DNA of 18,231 bases. Origin: Flavobacteriaceae bacterium. GTDB taxonomy: Bacteria > Bacteroidota > Bacteroidia > Flavobacteriales > Flavobacteriaceae. This document shows positions 1 to 8,599 of this stretch, one piece after another. The position numbers and the translations under genes are program-made. The stretch spans positions 4,429-22,659 of the forward strand of contig PAQB01000002.1 of NCBI GenBank assembly GCA_002709185.1, given 5' to 3'. Numbering within the stretch: position 1 is the first letter of the stretch; each line of letters begins with the position of its first letter. Below the pieces are notes generated by a model, which was not told the origin of the DNA, made no database searches, and was given only the letters and a program-made list of their open reading frames with translations.

Positions 1-1778
1 AAAGCATTCCAAATTTTATTTCCAAATGCTTTTCCTTGTTGACAGAGCGCTTCATCAAATAATAAATCATTGCCTGCAGCAGAACTCAATAAGAGCCCTA
101 CCCGCACCCCATCAGCTCCAAAATCCTCGATTAATTTTAAAGCATCTGGAGAATTACCCAAAGATTTACTCATTTTTCGACGCTGCTTATCTCGAACCAA
201 TCCCGTCAAATAAACATTTTGAAACGGTTTTGCATCTCTAAATTCAAAACCAGCAACAATCATTCTGGCCACCCAGAAAAACAAAATATCTGGTCCAGTA
301 ACCAAATCATTGGTTGGGTAATAATAATTGATCTCTTCATTGTTGGGATTTCTTATACCATCAAAGACAGAAATCGGCCAAAGCCAAGATGAAAACCAAG
401 TGTCTAAAACATCGGAATCTTGTCTTAAATTTTCAATTTTTAAGTTGGTATTTTGAGTTTTTTTATGCACCAGTTCAAGCGCAGCTTCTTTGGAATCTGC
501 TACTACGAAGTCGTCCTTTCCGTCCCCGAAATAATAGGCAGGTATTTGTTGCCCCCAATACAACTGTCTTGAAATATTCCAATCCCGAATGTTCTCCATC
601 CAATGGCGGTAGGTGTTATTGAATTTTTTAGGAAATAATTTAACGGTTTCAGTGTCTAAAACGGCTTCAATAGCAGGTTTTGCCAAGCCTTCCATTTTCA
701 AAAACCACTGGTCAGAAAGCCGCGGCTCAATCACCACTTTGGTACGCTCAGAGGTTCCCACCTTGTGCAAATGAGATTCTGTTTTGACCAGACAGCCTTT
801 GGCTTTTAATTCTTTTGAAATTTCTTTACGCACTACAAAACGGTCTTTTCCTTCATAATGCAATCCGTAACTATTAAGCGTGGCATCTGGGTTAAAAATA
901 TCAATGACTTCTAAGCCATGCTTATCCCCCAATATTTTATCATTCTCGTCGTGGGCAGGGGTTACCTTTAAACATCCTGTACCAAATTCTATATCGACAT
1001 ATTCATCTTCAATAATTGGAACAACTCTGTTACAAACAGGAACAATTGCATTTTTCCCTTTTAAATGCCCGTATCGATCATCGTTAGGGTTGATACAAAT
1101 AGCAGAATCTCCTAAAATCGTTTCGGGACGCGTGGTGGCAATGGTAAGTTGCTCATCGCTGCCTTGAATTGCGTATGTTACATGGTATAAATTGCCTTGT
1201 CGCTCTTCGTAAATCACCTCTTCGTCTGACAAGGTCGTTTGTGCTTTTGGATCCCAATTAACCATTCTGAATCCTCTATAAATTAAACCTTTGTTATAAA
1301 GATCTATAAAAACAGAAATAACGGATTCGCTCATATTCTTGTCTAGCGTGAATTTGGTGCGCTCCCAATCACAAGAACAACCCAACTTTTTGAGTTGATT
1401 TAGAATAACACCACCATATTCGTGAGTCCATTCCCAAGCATGTGTCAAAAATTCCTCACGGCTCAAATCGTTTTTATCAATCCCTTTTTCCATGAGCTTT
1501 GCAGCCACTTTGGCCTCAGTTGCTATGGAAGCATGGTCCGTGCCCGGTACCCAACACGCGTTTTTACCTTGCAACCGTGCACGCCTTATGAGAACGTCTT
1601 GTATGGTATTATTAAGCATGTGGCCCATGTGTAAAATACCAGTGACATTTGGCGGGGGGATGACAATAGTGTAGGGCGTCCTTTCATCCGGCGTTGAATG
1701 AAAAAAATTATGCTTCATCCAATAGTCATACCATTTTTGCTCAACTGTAGCTGAATCGTATTTAGATGGAATGCTCAT
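1..1778 (-). CDS. valS: Valyl-tRNA synthetase, N-terminal ~592 residues (partial, cut by left edge)
   Basis: Class I aminoacyl-tRNA synthetase that charges tRNA-Val in the cytoplasm. The frame on the minus strand is open from an ATG at 1778-1776 to the window edge and starts [16 protein letters not shown]. The class I signatures are both present: the HIGH-type motif reads [13 protein letters not shown] (residues about 41-53), and KMSKS lies at residues 535-539 (plus coordinates 162-176). Between them are the editing (CP1) region, with [10 protein letters not shown] and the [12 protein letters not shown] stretch, and the WFSSWLWP segment of the synthesis site. Relatives are usually about 870-880 residues, so roughly 280 C-terminal residues (anticodon-binding domain and coiled-coil arm) lie outside. 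The gene diverges from the DUF1573 gene. Identification is firm; all plus-strand open frames across this stretch are antisense shadows. Confidence 0.97.
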   Translation of the reverse strand, partial: MSIPSKYDSATVEQKWYDYWMKHNFFHSTPDERTPYTIVIPPPNVTGILHMGHMLNNTIQDVLIRRARLQGKNACWVPGTDHASIATEAKVAAKLMEKGIDKNDLSREEFLTHAWEWTHEYGGVILNQLKKLGCSCDWERTKFTLDKNMSESVISVFIDLYNKGLIYRGFRMVNWDPKAQTTLSDEEVIYEERQGNLYHVTYAIQGSDEQLTIATTRPETILGDSAICINPNDDRYGHLKGKNAIVPVCNRVVPIIEDEYVDIEFGTGCLKVTPAHDENDKILGDKHGLEVIDIFNPDATLNSYGLHYEGKDRFVVRKEISKELKAKGCLVKTESHLHKVGTSERTKVVIEPRLSDQWFLKMEGLAKPAIEAVLDTETVKLFPKKFNNTYRHWMENIRDWNISRQLYWGQQIPAYYFGDGKDDFVVADSKEAALELVHKKTQNTNLKIENLRQDSDVLDTWFSSWLWPISVFDGIRNPNNEEINYYYPTNDLVTGPDILFFWVARMIVAGFEFRDAKPFQNVYLTGLVRDKQRRKMSKSLGNSPDALKLIEDFGADGVRVGLLLSSAAGNDLLFDEALCQQGKAFGNKIWNA

Positions 1779-1809
1779 ACAATTGGAATGATTTTTGTGT
1801 TAAAGTAGA

Positions 1810-1817
1810 CAAAAGTA
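1810..1817 (-). promoter_or_regulatory. Candidate -7 box of the valS promoter
   Basis: On the minus strand this reads TACTTTTG, an exact fit to the Bacteroidota -7 consensus TAnnTTTG. It lies 31 nt upstream of the valS ATG. No TTG sits at the usual 17-23 nt further upstream, so only the -7 element is supported. Confidence 0.45.
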
Positions 1818-1872
1818 CTTATATTTTACGTGCTTTAAAATTAAAAAAACTACAATTATAAAGACAGATTTT

Positions 1873-1900
1873 TTGATTGAATAAAAATTCTTTAAATTTA
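1873..1900 (+). promoter_or_regulatory. Candidate promoter of the DUF1573 gene
   Basis: TTG at 1873-1875 is followed, after a 17-nt spacer, by TAAATTTA at 1893-1900. This matches the Bacteroidota pattern TTG-N17-23-TAnnTTTG except for the last base. The ATG of the gene is 23 nt downstream. The region is very AT-rich, so chance matches are possible. Confidence 0.4.
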
Positions 1901-1923
1901 CAAATCAACAAACAATTAAAAGC

Positions 1924-2349
1924 ATGAAAAAAATATATGCAATTTTACTTATCGGTTTCTTTACAATGACGCTTTCATCTCAAGAAAAAATGGCCAAAAT
2001 TGAATTTGAAACTACAGTTATCGATTATGGGACTATTGAAAAAGGTGCCGATGGTATTCGTGTTTTTAAATTTAAAAATACTGGCAATGCACCTCTAGTC
2101 GTCAGTGCTGTTAAGTCTAGCTGTGGTTGTACTGTTCCAAAAAAACCCGAAGCGCCAATTCTTCCTGGTGAAGATGGTGAAATTCAGGTTAAATACGATA
2201 CCAAAAGAGTCAACCCTATCCGAAAAACTATTACGGTAACTTCCAATGCAGATACCCCAACAGTGGCCCTTAAAATTAAAGGAAATGTGATTGACCCCAG
2301 CAAAACAAATGTTTTAAAACCGACCACAAAAAGTGTCGTGGAAAAGTAA
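1924..2349 (+). CDS. Secreted DUF1573 domain protein
   Basis: A 141-residue protein with a cleavable-looking signal peptide: MKK, then a hydrophobic stretch at residues 4-17, then small residues before SQEK. The mature part is one immunoglobulin-like DUF1573 domain. Its hallmark is SSCGCTVP (Cys67, Cys69), preceded by FKFKNTGNAPLVV and followed by PGEDGEIQVKYD and TITVTSNAD. DUF1573 proteins are abundant in Bacteroidota and are exported; their molecular role is not established. The CxC pair could form a disulfide or bind a metal, but that is inference. The gene stands alone, divergent from valS and ended by a strong terminator, so it is probably monocistronic. The C-terminal tail from about residue 123 is polar and probably flexible. 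Confidence 0.9.
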   Translation: MKKIYAILLIGFFTMTLSSQEKMAKIEFETTVIDYGTIEKGADGIRVFKFKNTGNAPLVVSAVKSSCGCTVPKKPEAPILPGEDGEIQVKYDTKRVNPIRKTITVTSNADTPTVALKIKGNVIDPSKTNVLKPTTKSVVEK

Positions 2350-2370
2350 ATAATACTAAGATATTTAAAC

Positions 2371-2400
2371 AAAAAAACACCTATTCTTAGGTGTTTTTTT
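2371..2400 (+). terminator. Rho-independent terminator after the DUF1573 gene
   Basis: Perfect hairpin: CACCTA (2378-2383) pairs with TAGGTG (2388-2393) around the loop TTCT. It is extended by seven A on the left pairing with seven T on the right. The A/T flanks are symmetrical, so it could also work on the minus strand, but no minus-strand gene ends here. Confidence 0.9.
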
Positions 2401-2435
2401 ATTTATAAATGACAATTAATTGGAAATCTATTTTA

Positions 2436-2462
2436 TTGTAAACGAACTTTAAAATAAATTTG
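2436..2462 (+). promoter_or_regulatory. Candidate promoter of the aminotransferase-murB operon
   Basis: TTG at 2436-2438 and TAAATTTG at 2455-2462 are separated by 16 nt, close to the Bacteroidota consensus. A second, overlapping TACTTTG lies at 2463-2469. The ATG at 2489 is 26 nt after the first -7 box. Confidence 0.5.
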
Positions 2463-2488
2463 TACTTTGAACCTCGATAGAATTTCAG

Positions 2489-3685
2489 ATGCCAAAAATA
2501 TCAAATAAAGGGATTCAAATGCCCGCCTCACCCATTCGAAAACTAGTGCCCTATTCAGAACAAGCAAAATCTGAAGGTGTACATGTTTACCATTTAAATA
2601 TTGGCCAGCCTGACATTCAAACGCCGGAATTAGCCCTTAATGCTGTTAAAAATAACACGCTCAATGTTTTGGCTTACAGCCGCTCTGAGGGGTCTGAGGC
2701 CTACCGAAATAAGTTAGCGCACTATTATAAAAAACACCATATCGCAGTTGAGGCAGATAACATCCTTGTGACTACAGGCGGTAGCGAGGCGCTTCTTTTC
2801 ACCATTGGAAGCATCATGGACCCGAGTGATGAAATAATCATACCAGAGCCATTTTACGCGAATTACAATGGGTTTTCTGTCGCTCAAGGGGTGAATGTTG
2901 TCCCTGTTGTTTCTGAAATTGATAATAATTTTGCACTGCCACCAATTAAAGATTTTGAAGCCTTAATTACCCCTAAGACAAAAGCGATTCTTATTTGCAA
3001 CCCGGGTAACCCTACAGGCTATCTTTACAGTAAAGCAGAAATTTCTCAACTTGTCGAGTTAGTAAAAAAACACGATTTATTTCTTATTGCCGATGAAGTT
3101 TATAGAGAATTTACTTACGATGGTGAAGAACACCATTCTATCATGACAATTGAAGGACTGGATGCACATGCCATAATGATTGACTCTGTTTCTAAACGCT
3201 ACAGCATGTGCGGCGCACGCATTGGATGTTTGGTGACCAAAAACAAACAAGTCCATGAAACAGCATTAAAATTTGCTCAAGCACGCCTCTCCCCGCCTAC
3301 CTATGCACAAATTGCCAGCGAAGCTGCACTAGACACCCCCGATTCCTATTTTGATGAAGTCATTGAAGAATATATGGAGCGTCGAAATATCTTAATTCAA
3401 GAACTCCAAAAAATTACAGGGTTAAAAGTAGCAAAGCCGAAAGGGGCATTTTACTGTATTGTCGAACTTCCCATTTCTAACGCCGATGCCTTTGCGCAAT
3501 GGCTTTTAGAAGCATTTAGAGTTAAAAATGAAACCATCATGGTGGCGCCTGCTGCAGGGTTTTATGCCACCCCTGGCCTTGGTAAAAATCAGTTGCGAAT
3601 TGCGTACGTACTAAAAAAAGAGGATCTAATTAAATCTGTTAATATTCTGAAGCAAGGGTTGAAAGTTTACAAAAATTTGGAATGA
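2489..3685 (+). CDS. PLP-dependent class I/II aminotransferase (aspartate-aminotransferase-like)
   Basis: A fold-type I aminotransferase of 398 residues, full length for the family. The N-terminal substrate arm contains HLNIGQPDIQTP (35-46). TTGGSEALLF (95-104) is the PLP phosphate loop. NPGNPTG spans 171-177, and ADEVY (201-205) carries the Asp that contacts the pyridine nitrogen. SVSKRYSMCGARIG (233-246) holds the Schiff-base Lys236, and Arg370 in QLRIAYV is the expected substrate-carboxylate contact. The amino-acid substrate cannot be fixed from sequence; aspartate, aromatic and alanine aminotransferases share this layout. The last codons overlap the murB start as ATGA, which implies translational coupling and one operon. 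No signal peptide; cytoplasmic. Confidence 0.93.
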   Translation: MPKISNKGIQMPASPIRKLVPYSEQAKSEGVHVYHLNIGQPDIQTPELALNAVKNNTLNVLAYSRSEGSEAYRNKLAHYYKKHHIAVEADNILVTTGGSEALLFTIGSIMDPSDEIIIPEPFYANYNGFSVAQGVNVVPVVSEIDNNFALPPIKDFEALITPKTKAILICNPGNPTGYLYSKAEISQLVELVKKHDLFLIADEVYREFTYDGEEHHSIMTIEGLDAHAIMIDSVSKRYSMCGARIGCLVTKNKQVHETALKFAQARLSPPTYAQIASEAALDTPDSYFDEVIEEYMERRNILIQELQKITGLKVAKPKGAFYCIVELPISNADAFAQWLLEAFRVKNETIMVAPAAGFYATPGLGKNQLRIAYVLKKEDLIKSVNILKQGLKVYKNLE

Positions 3686-4689
3686 TTAAAAAGCATGTTT
3701 CTTTAAAGCCCTATAATACCTTCGGCATAGATGTCAGTGCCCAAGCATTTGCTTCAGTTGAGTCACTTGAGGATTTAAAAAGTATACTCAAGGCAAATCC
3801 CTCAAAATTATTGGTTTTGGGTGGGGGCAGCAACATTCTACTGACAAAAAATGTAGAAGAATTGGTATTACACATCAACTTAAAAGGCATTAAAATTTGC
3901 GAAGAGAACGACTCAACAACACAAATTAAGGTGGCTGCAGGAGAAAACTGGCACGACTTTGTGATGTGGACCTTAAAGCGAAATTTGGGAGGATTAGAAA
4001 ATTTATCACTAATTCCAGGAAACATTGGTACAGCACCCATCCAAAACATTGGGGCCTATGGGGTGGAATTAAAAGACAGTTTTGTCAGTTGTGAAGCAAT
4101 CAATTTACAAACACTTGAAGTCGAAATATTTTCAAAGGAAGATTGTAAATTTGGATATAGAAATTCTGTGTTTAAATCGGAATTCAAAGGACAGTATATT
4201 ATTACTGCGGTGACTTTTGAGCTGACCAACGTTGATCACAAACTGAAAACCGCTTACGGCGCTATCACTGCCGAATTGAAACAAATGGGTGTTTTAGCGC
4301 CCACAATTCAAGATGTTTCAAAAGCAGTTATTGCCATTCGACAATCCAAATTACCAGACCCTAAAAAACTGGGCAATAGCGGCAGCTTTTTTAAAAACCC
4401 TGTTGTTTCAAAAGAAAGTTTTGAAACACTCTTAAAGCAATTTCCCAATATGCCGAACTATGCTGTTTCAGAAATGGAAGTTAAAATACCTGCGGGTTGG
4501 CTCATTGAAACCGCTGGATTTAAAGGGAAAACTTTTGGCAATTACGGCGTACACAAGCATCAAGCATTGGTCTTGGTCAATTACGGTGGGGCTTCTGGAC
4601 GTGATATTTTAGCCCTTTCTAAATTGATTCAAACCACCATAAAAGCAATCTTTGGCATTGCTTTAGAAACAGAAGTCAACGTCCACTGA
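3682..4689 (+). CDS. murB: UDP-N-acetylenolpyruvoylglucosamine reductase
   Basis: FAD/NADPH enzyme that reduces UDP-GlcNAc-enolpyruvate to UDP-MurNAc, the second committed step of peptidoglycan synthesis, in the cytoplasm. It has 335 residues, typical of the type I (E. coli-like) form. FAD-binding motifs are LVLGGGSNILL (45-54) and IPGNIGTAPIQNIGAYG (111-127). FGYRNSVFK (158-165) carries the Tyr/Arg pair used in type I enzymes. GNSGSFFKNP (231-240) holds the proton-donor Ser235. The C-terminal ETEVNV contains the catalytic Glu (329 or 331). Its ATG overlaps the aminotransferase stop by 4 nt. It converges on aqpZ with only about 30 nt between, and no convincing terminator was seen there. Confidence 0.96.
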   Translation: MIKKHVSLKPYNTFGIDVSAQAFASVESLEDLKSILKANPSKLLVLGGGSNILLTKNVEELVLHINLKGIKICEENDSTTQIKVAAGENWHDFVMWTLKRNLGGLENLSLIPGNIGTAPIQNIGAYGVELKDSFVSCEAINLQTLEVEIFSKEDCKFGYRNSVFKSEFKGQYIITAVTFELTNVDHKLKTAYGAITAELKQMGVLAPTIQDVSKAVIAIRQSKLPDPKKLGNSGSFFKNPVVSKESFETLLKQFPNMPNYAVSEMEVKIPAGWLIETAGFKGKTFGNYGVHKHQALVLVNYGGASGRDILALSKLIQTTIKAIFGIALETEVNVH

Positions 4690-4719
4690 TTAATGCCTTT
4701 TAAATTTTGAGGGTTAAAA

Positions 4720-5412
4720 TCAGGAAATTTCACAGCTTTTTCTGGACTTACAAACCAAGCCTGCTGCAACAGCCCCAGCAATTGGAACCAACCAAAACAA
4801 CCAAAGTTGCGCTAGATAATCCCCACCAGCAAAAATAGCTTGGCCGGTGGATCGGGCTGGATTAACCGAGGTATTAGAAATGGGAATACTGATTAAATGA
4901 ATAAGGACAAGGCTCAAACCAATCACTAGAGGTGCAAATTTTTTGTGAGCAGAATCGCTAGTACTGCCCAAAATAATTACCATAAAGAAAAAAGTGAGAA
5001 CAAATTCTGTAATGATAACCGAAGTGATATAGTAACCTCCAGGCGATAATGCATCATAGCCATTGGAGGCGAAGCCACCAATCGTCACAAAATCAGATTT
5101 ACCTGTCATAATTAAAAAAAGTGTTGCTGCTGCCGCAATAGATCCTAGAACCTGTGCTGATATATAACTCAAAATATACTTTGAATGAAAGCGCCCGGCA
5201 GCGATAAGGCCAAAAGTAACAGCGGGATTAAAATGTGCCCCCGATACATGACCTACTGCATAGGCCATGCTCAAAAAGGACAAACCAAATGCCAGAGCAA
5301 CTCCAATAAATCCGATACCTAGATCTGGATATGCGGCTGCAAAAACGGCGCTTCCACAACCCCCAAAAATAAGCCAAAAAGTTCCAAAAAATTCTGCAAA
5401 AAATTGTTTCAT
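4720..5412 (-). CDS. aqpZ: Aquaporin Z
   Basis: Inner-membrane water channel of the MIP family, 230 residues, closely following E. coli AqpZ. Two half-helix motifs are intact: HFNPAVTFG (NPA at 62-64) and SVNPARSTG (NPA at 184-186). The aromatic/arginine filter residues at the AqpZ positions are Phe42, His172 (in LIHLISIP), Thr181 and Arg187. That combination is typical of a strict water channel rather than a glycerol facilitator. Shared stretches include [12 protein letters not shown] and [15 protein letters not shown]. Six hydrophobic segments are visible. The gene diverges from the small cysteine protein at 5527 and converges on murB. No clear Bacteroidota -7 box was found upstream on its strand. 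Confidence 0.95.
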   Translation of the reverse strand: MKQFFAEFFGTFWLIFGGCGSAVFAAAYPDLGIGFIGVALAFGLSFLSMAYAVGHVSGAHFNPAVTFGLIAAGRFHSKYILSYISAQVLGSIAAAATLFLIMTGKSDFVTIGGFASNGYDALSPGGYYITSVIITEFVLTFFFMVIILGSTSDSAHKKFAPLVIGLSLVLIHLISIPISNTSVNPARSTGQAIFAGGDYLAQLWLFWLVPIAGAVAAGLVCKSRKSCEIS

Positions 5413-5500
5413 AGTTATGCGTTTTAAGTTTTTATGTATTTGACACTAATAATGTTCAAGGGTCACATTCTGATGGTAAAATTTTATTTTATTTTAATTG

Positions 5501-5508
5501 TATCTTTG
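5501..5508 (+). promoter_or_regulatory. -7 box for the small four-cysteine protein gene
   Basis: TATCTTTG is an exact TAnnTTTG match, 18 nt before the ATG at 5527. No TTG is at the standard upstream distance; the nearest, at 5498-5500, directly abuts the box. Confidence 0.5.
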
Positions 5509-5526
5509 CATAAACCTTAACAGATT

Positions 5527-5727
5527 ATGGAACTACTTTTAATAACATTTTTACTTTTGGGATTTGGTGTTGCAGGCATTTCCATTAAAATATGGGGTAA
5601 AAAGGACGGGGAATTTGCAGGTACATGTGCAAGTCAAAATCCCATGCTAAACACAGAGGATGAACCCTGTGGCTTTTGCGGCAAAACCCCAGAGCAGTTT
5701 AAAGATTGTGATCATTCACAACAATAA
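5527..5727 (+). CDS. Small single-pass membrane protein with four cysteines (function unknown)
   Basis: A 66-residue protein. Residues 2-20 form one hydrophobic helix (ELLLITFLLLGFGVAGISI), followed by a positive patch (KIWGKKDG). That charge order predicts N-out/C-in if the helix stays as an anchor, although it could act as an uncleaved signal. The soluble tail has Cys34, Cys48, Cys51 and Cys61, including CGFCGKTP, a knuckle like that of zinc-ribbon or rubredoxin-type sites. A metal site or disulfides are therefore possible, but neither is shown. I recall similar short proteins in flavobacterial genomes, which supports a real gene, and a good -7 box lies just upstream. It is followed by a sigma-factor gene 79 nt downstream. 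Product function is not recognised. Confidence 0.75.
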   Translation: MELLLITFLLLGFGVAGISIKIWGKKDGEFAGTCASQNPMLNTEDEPCGFCGKTPEQFKDCDHSQQ

Positions 5728-5806
5728 CTGCCGAAGAAAACCGCGTTTATATAACTTGTTCCGCATTTTACTATATTTATAAGCATCTTAAATCAAAACT
5801 ACTGTA

Positions 5807-6358
5807 TTGAAAGTTAACGAAGCAATCTTAAAAGCCAAAGAAAATAATCGAATGGCTTTCAATTTTTTACTAGAGACATTTTGGAACGATGTCTTTGGAT
5901 TTATGCTCAAACGAACGCATAATGAGATTGATGCAGAAGATATAACTATTGAGACCTTTTTTAAAGCTTTTGATAAAATCAACTCATTTAATTCAGAATT
6001 TAATTTTAAAACTTGGTTGATTACAATTGCAAAAAACACGCATTTAGACAGTCTAAGAAAGCAAAAAACAACCCTTACAAATCAAACAACAGAAGAAGAC
6101 GAAAAACGAGTGTATTGGATTGTTGACGATGCGCCATCAGTAGAAGACCGGCTAATCACTGAACAAAATCTGGCCCAACTTCTAAAAGACATTAAAAAAT
6201 TAAAACCACACCACCAAGATATCATTCAATTGCGCTATTTCAAAGAACTGAGCTACCTTGAAATTTCTCAAAAAACGGGCATTCCACTCAACAATGTAAA
6301 AGTGAAGTTACTGAGAGCCAAAAAGCTTTTGGCGGCTGTTATTCAACATAAAAAATGA
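5807..6358 (+). CDS. ECF-type RNA polymerase sigma factor (sigma-70 family), TTG start
   Basis: A 183-residue sigma factor with only regions 2 and 4. Region 2 spans about residues 15-85, with AFNFLLETFWNDVFGFML, the DAEDITIETFFKAF core-binding stretch, and FKTWLITIAKNTHLDSLRK for -10 recognition. Region 4 spans about 120-178, with LKPHHQDIIQLRYFKELSYLE and a helix-turn-helix ISQKTGIPLNNVKVKLLRAKK. Start choice: the frame has a stop at 5789-5791 and no ATG or GTG before TTG 5807. The first ATG (5852, residue 16) would remove the start of region 2, so TTG is favoured. Its stop overlaps the transporter ATG (ATGA). No anti-sigma gene is adjacent, which is unusual for ECF factors. Target promoters unknown. 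Confidence 0.9.
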   Translation: MKVNEAILKAKENNRMAFNFLLETFWNDVFGFMLKRTHNEIDAEDITIETFFKAFDKINSFNSEFNFKTWLITIAKNTHLDSLRKQKTTLTNQTTEEDEKRVYWIVDDAPSVEDRLITEQNLAQLLKDIKKLKPHHQDIIQLRYFKELSYLEISQKTGIPLNNVKVKLLRAKKLLAAVIQHKK

Positions 6359-7569
6359 TAAAATTTTTACAAAAATTAGGGCCTGGACTCTTGTTTGCTG
6401 GGGCAGCCATTGGAGTGTCACATTTGGTGCAGTCTACAAAAGCGGGTTCAAATTTTGGCTTTGGATTGTTGTGGGCGGTTTTGCTTATCAATCTTATTAA
6501 ATACCCATTTTTCCAATATGGCCCACGCTATGCTGCCGCCACTGGTGAAAACTTACTTGAGGGTTACAAAAAGCTTGGGAAATGGGCTTTAAGAATTTAT
6601 GCCCTTCTCACACTAGCCACCATGTTCACCATTCAAACAGCCGTAACGATTGTGACAGCTGGCATTGCCTTTTCACTTTTTGGAAGTAGCTTTAGCCTGG
6701 AACTTTGGGCCGTGATTATTTTAGGCTTTTGTTTCCTTTTGCTCTTGCTGGGCAGGTACAATTTATTGGATAAAATGATGAAAATCATTATTATTCTACT
6801 GAGCATTTCAACCCTTTTAGCAGTTGGGATTGCGTTCAACAATAGTGGAAGTGAACTCCCGTGGGCACAAGTTTTCCCAACTTCAAATCATGAAGTTATC
6901 TTTCTCATTGCCTTTATGGGCTGGATGCCAGCGCCATTAGACGTATCCATCTGGCACTCTTTATGGGCCGTAGAAAAACAAAAGACAACTGATGTTTTTG
7001 AAAAAAAATCGGCCCTTTTAGATTTCAATATTGGCTATGTAAGCACCATAATTTTAGGTGTTTGCTTTCTGTTATTAGGGGGACTTGTGATGTATGGCAG
7101 TGGAAAATCCTTTAGCGACAGTGGTGGTGAATTCTCATTACAACTCATAGATATGTACACTGAGAATTTAGGCGATTGGAGCTTTGCCATCATTGGAGTC
7201 GCAGCATTTACAACCATGTTTAGCACCACACTTACAACCTTGGATGCCTCACCAAGAGCCATGAATAAAACGGTGGAACTCATTTTAGATAAAAAAATTG
7301 AAAAAGGATACAGTGCGTGGTTAATTTTATTGATTTTAGGAACCGCAATTGTTTTCTTCTTTTTTCTTTCCGAAATGGGAAGCTTGGTAAAAATTGCCAC
7401 AATCTTATCTTTTCTAACCGCGCCTTTTTATGCCATTATGAATTATCTTGTGTTGTGCAGCAAGCACACTCCTAAGGCATGGCAACCCTCCAAAATCATG
7501 CATATTCTGTCTATTTTTGGTATTTTATTTTTAGTTGGATTTAACATTTGGTATCTCAGTATTTTGTGA
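6355..7569 (+). CDS. Nramp-superfamily transporter with altered metal-binding motifs
   Basis: A 404-residue integral membrane protein with about 11 hydrophobic helices and an Nramp-like start (GPGLLFAG). Canonical Nramp transporters move Mn(II)/Fe(II) with protons, using Asp and Asn of the TM1 motif DPGN and the Ala/Met pair of TM6 (AxxMPH). Aligned by eye on AGSNFGFGLLW, the TM1 motif here is Gly20-Val21-Ser22-His23. TM6 reads FMGWMPAPLD, so the Ala position is Met188, Met191 is kept, and the following His is Ala193. The manganese site is therefore not conserved and the substrate cannot be inferred. An acidic pair or a soft-ligand set (His23, Met188, Met191) are only possibilities. Translationally coupled to the sigma factor in front. 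Confidence 0.85.
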   Translation: MIKFLQKLGPGLLFAGAAIGVSHLVQSTKAGSNFGFGLLWAVLLINLIKYPFFQYGPRYAAATGENLLEGYKKLGKWALRIYALLTLATMFTIQTAVTIVTAGIAFSLFGSSFSLELWAVIILGFCFLLLLLGRYNLLDKMMKIIIILLSISTLLAVGIAFNNSGSELPWAQVFPTSNHEVIFLIAFMGWMPAPLDVSIWHSLWAVEKQKTTDVFEKKSALLDFNIGYVSTIILGVCFLLLGGLVMYGSGKSFSDSGGEFSLQLIDMYTENLGDWSFAIIGVAAFTTMFSTTLTTLDASPRAMNKTVELILDKKIEKGYSAWLILLILGTAIVFFFFLSEMGSLVKIATILSFLTAPFYAIMNYLVLCSKHTPKAWQPSKIMHILSIFGILFLVGFNIWYLSIL

Positions 7570-7597
7570 TTTTTTTAGGGAATACTTTGTATCTTTG
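7564..7597 (+). promoter_or_regulatory. Candidate promoter of lipA-gap
   Basis: TTG at 7564-7566 and TATCTTTG at 7590-7597 are separated by 23 nt, matching TTG-N17-23-TAnnTTTG. A second TACTTTG overlaps at 7583-7589. The lipA ATG at 7616 is 18 nt after the box. The upstream element overlaps the end of the transporter gene. Confidence 0.55.
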
Positions 7598-7615
7598 TAA
7601 TTCAAAAATAGATCT

Positions 7616-8599
7616 ATGTCTTCAGAGACGCTCAATAAACTAGAAGGAATCAAAAATGAAGCTGTACTTGTTAAACCACAAGAGGCTTCATCTGTAGACA
7701 GCCTTGTCAAGCTTGAGGACATCACTGCTTCATCCCCACTTAGCAAACCGCAAAAACGCCAAGCAAAACCAAAATGGCTGCGTGTAAAATTACCGACTGG
7801 TAAAAAATACACGGCGCTAAGAGGCTTGGTAGACAAATATAAATTGAATACCATTTGCACCTCTGGAAGCTGCCCAAATATGGGAGAGTGTTGGGGAGAA
7901 GGCACTGCGACTTTTATGATTCTTGGGAACATTTGTACCCGCTCTTGTGGTTTTTGTGGTGTAAAAACAGGCCGACCAGAAACGGTGGATTGGGACGAGC
8001 CTGAAAAAGTAGCGCGATCCATTAAAATAATGGGTATTAAACATGCGGTCCTAACCAGTGTTGACAGAGACGATTTAAAAGATATGGGGAGCATTATGTG
8101 GTCTGAAACGGTCAAAGCGGTACGCCGTATGAATCCCAATACCACACTTGAAACCCTAATTCCCGATTTTCAAGGGCTTGAAAAACACATTGATCGCATC
8201 ATTGATGTCGCACCTGAAGTTGTTTCACACAATATGGAAACGGTCAGACGCCTCACTAGAGAAGTTCGCATCCAAGCAAAATATGAGCGAAGCCTTAGCG
8301 TACTAAAATATTTAAAAGACAACGGTCAGCGCCGCACCAAAACAGGTTTGATGTTGGGCCTTGGAGAAACTCGTAAAGAAGTCATTGAAACTTTACACGA
8401 TTTGAAAGATGCCAATGTGGATGTTGTAACCATCGGACAGTATTTACAGCCCAGTAAAAAACATTTACCTGTCAAACAGTTTATCACCCCGGATCAGTTT
8501 AAGGAGTTTGAATCCATTGGATTAGATCTTGGATTCCGTCACGTTGAAAGCAGCGCCCTGGTTCGGTCTTCTTATAAAGCCCAAAAACACATAAATTAA
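7616..8599 (+). CDS. lipA: Lipoyl synthase
   Basis: Radical SAM enzyme that inserts two sulfurs into protein-bound octanoyl groups to make lipoate for 2-oxoacid dehydrogenases and the glycine cleavage system. It has 327 residues. The auxiliary [4Fe-4S] cluster motif C-x4-C-x5-C is Cys81, Cys86, Cys92 (in [13 protein letters not shown]). The radical SAM CxxxCxxC is Cys107, Cys111, Cys114 ([15 protein letters not shown]). The C-terminal RSSYKA carries the Ser that ligates the auxiliary cluster. The N-terminus has about 50 polar residues before [11 protein letters not shown], longer than in E. coli, with no obvious motif. Internal start codons may exist, but the ATG at 7616 fits the promoter. 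The stop codon directly abuts the gap ATG. Confidence 0.97.
   Translation: MSSETLNKLEGIKNEAVLVKPQEASSVDSLVKLEDITASSPLSKPQKRQAKPKWLRVKLPTGKKYTALRGLVDKYKLNTICTSGSCPNMGECWGEGTATFMILGNICTRSCGFCGVKTGRPETVDWDEPEKVARSIKIMGIKHAVLTSVDRDDLKDMGSIMWSETVKAVRRMNPNTTLETLIPDFQGLEKHIDRIIDVAPEVVSHNMETVRRLTREVRIQAKYERSLSVLKYLKDNGQRRTKTGLMLGLGETRKEVIETLHDLKDANVDVVTIGQYLQPSKKHLPVKQFITPDQFKEFESIGLDLGFRHVESSALVRSSYKAQKHIN

Noticed and set aside
26..1674. Five plus-strand open frames (26-241, 389-622, 880-1167, 1422-1634, 1492-1674)
   Set aside because: All are antisense to the firm valS reading frame; their translations show no family motifs.
4690..4719. Possible terminator between the convergent murB and aqpZ genes
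   Set aside because: Only a weak, imperfect AT-rich inverted repeat is visible in and around the 30-nt spacer, not a convincing hairpin with a T-tract.
7531..8145. A 204-codon minus-strand open frame across the start of lipA
   Set aside because: It is antisense to lipA, whose cysteine motifs fix the coding strand, and it has no recognisable domain.
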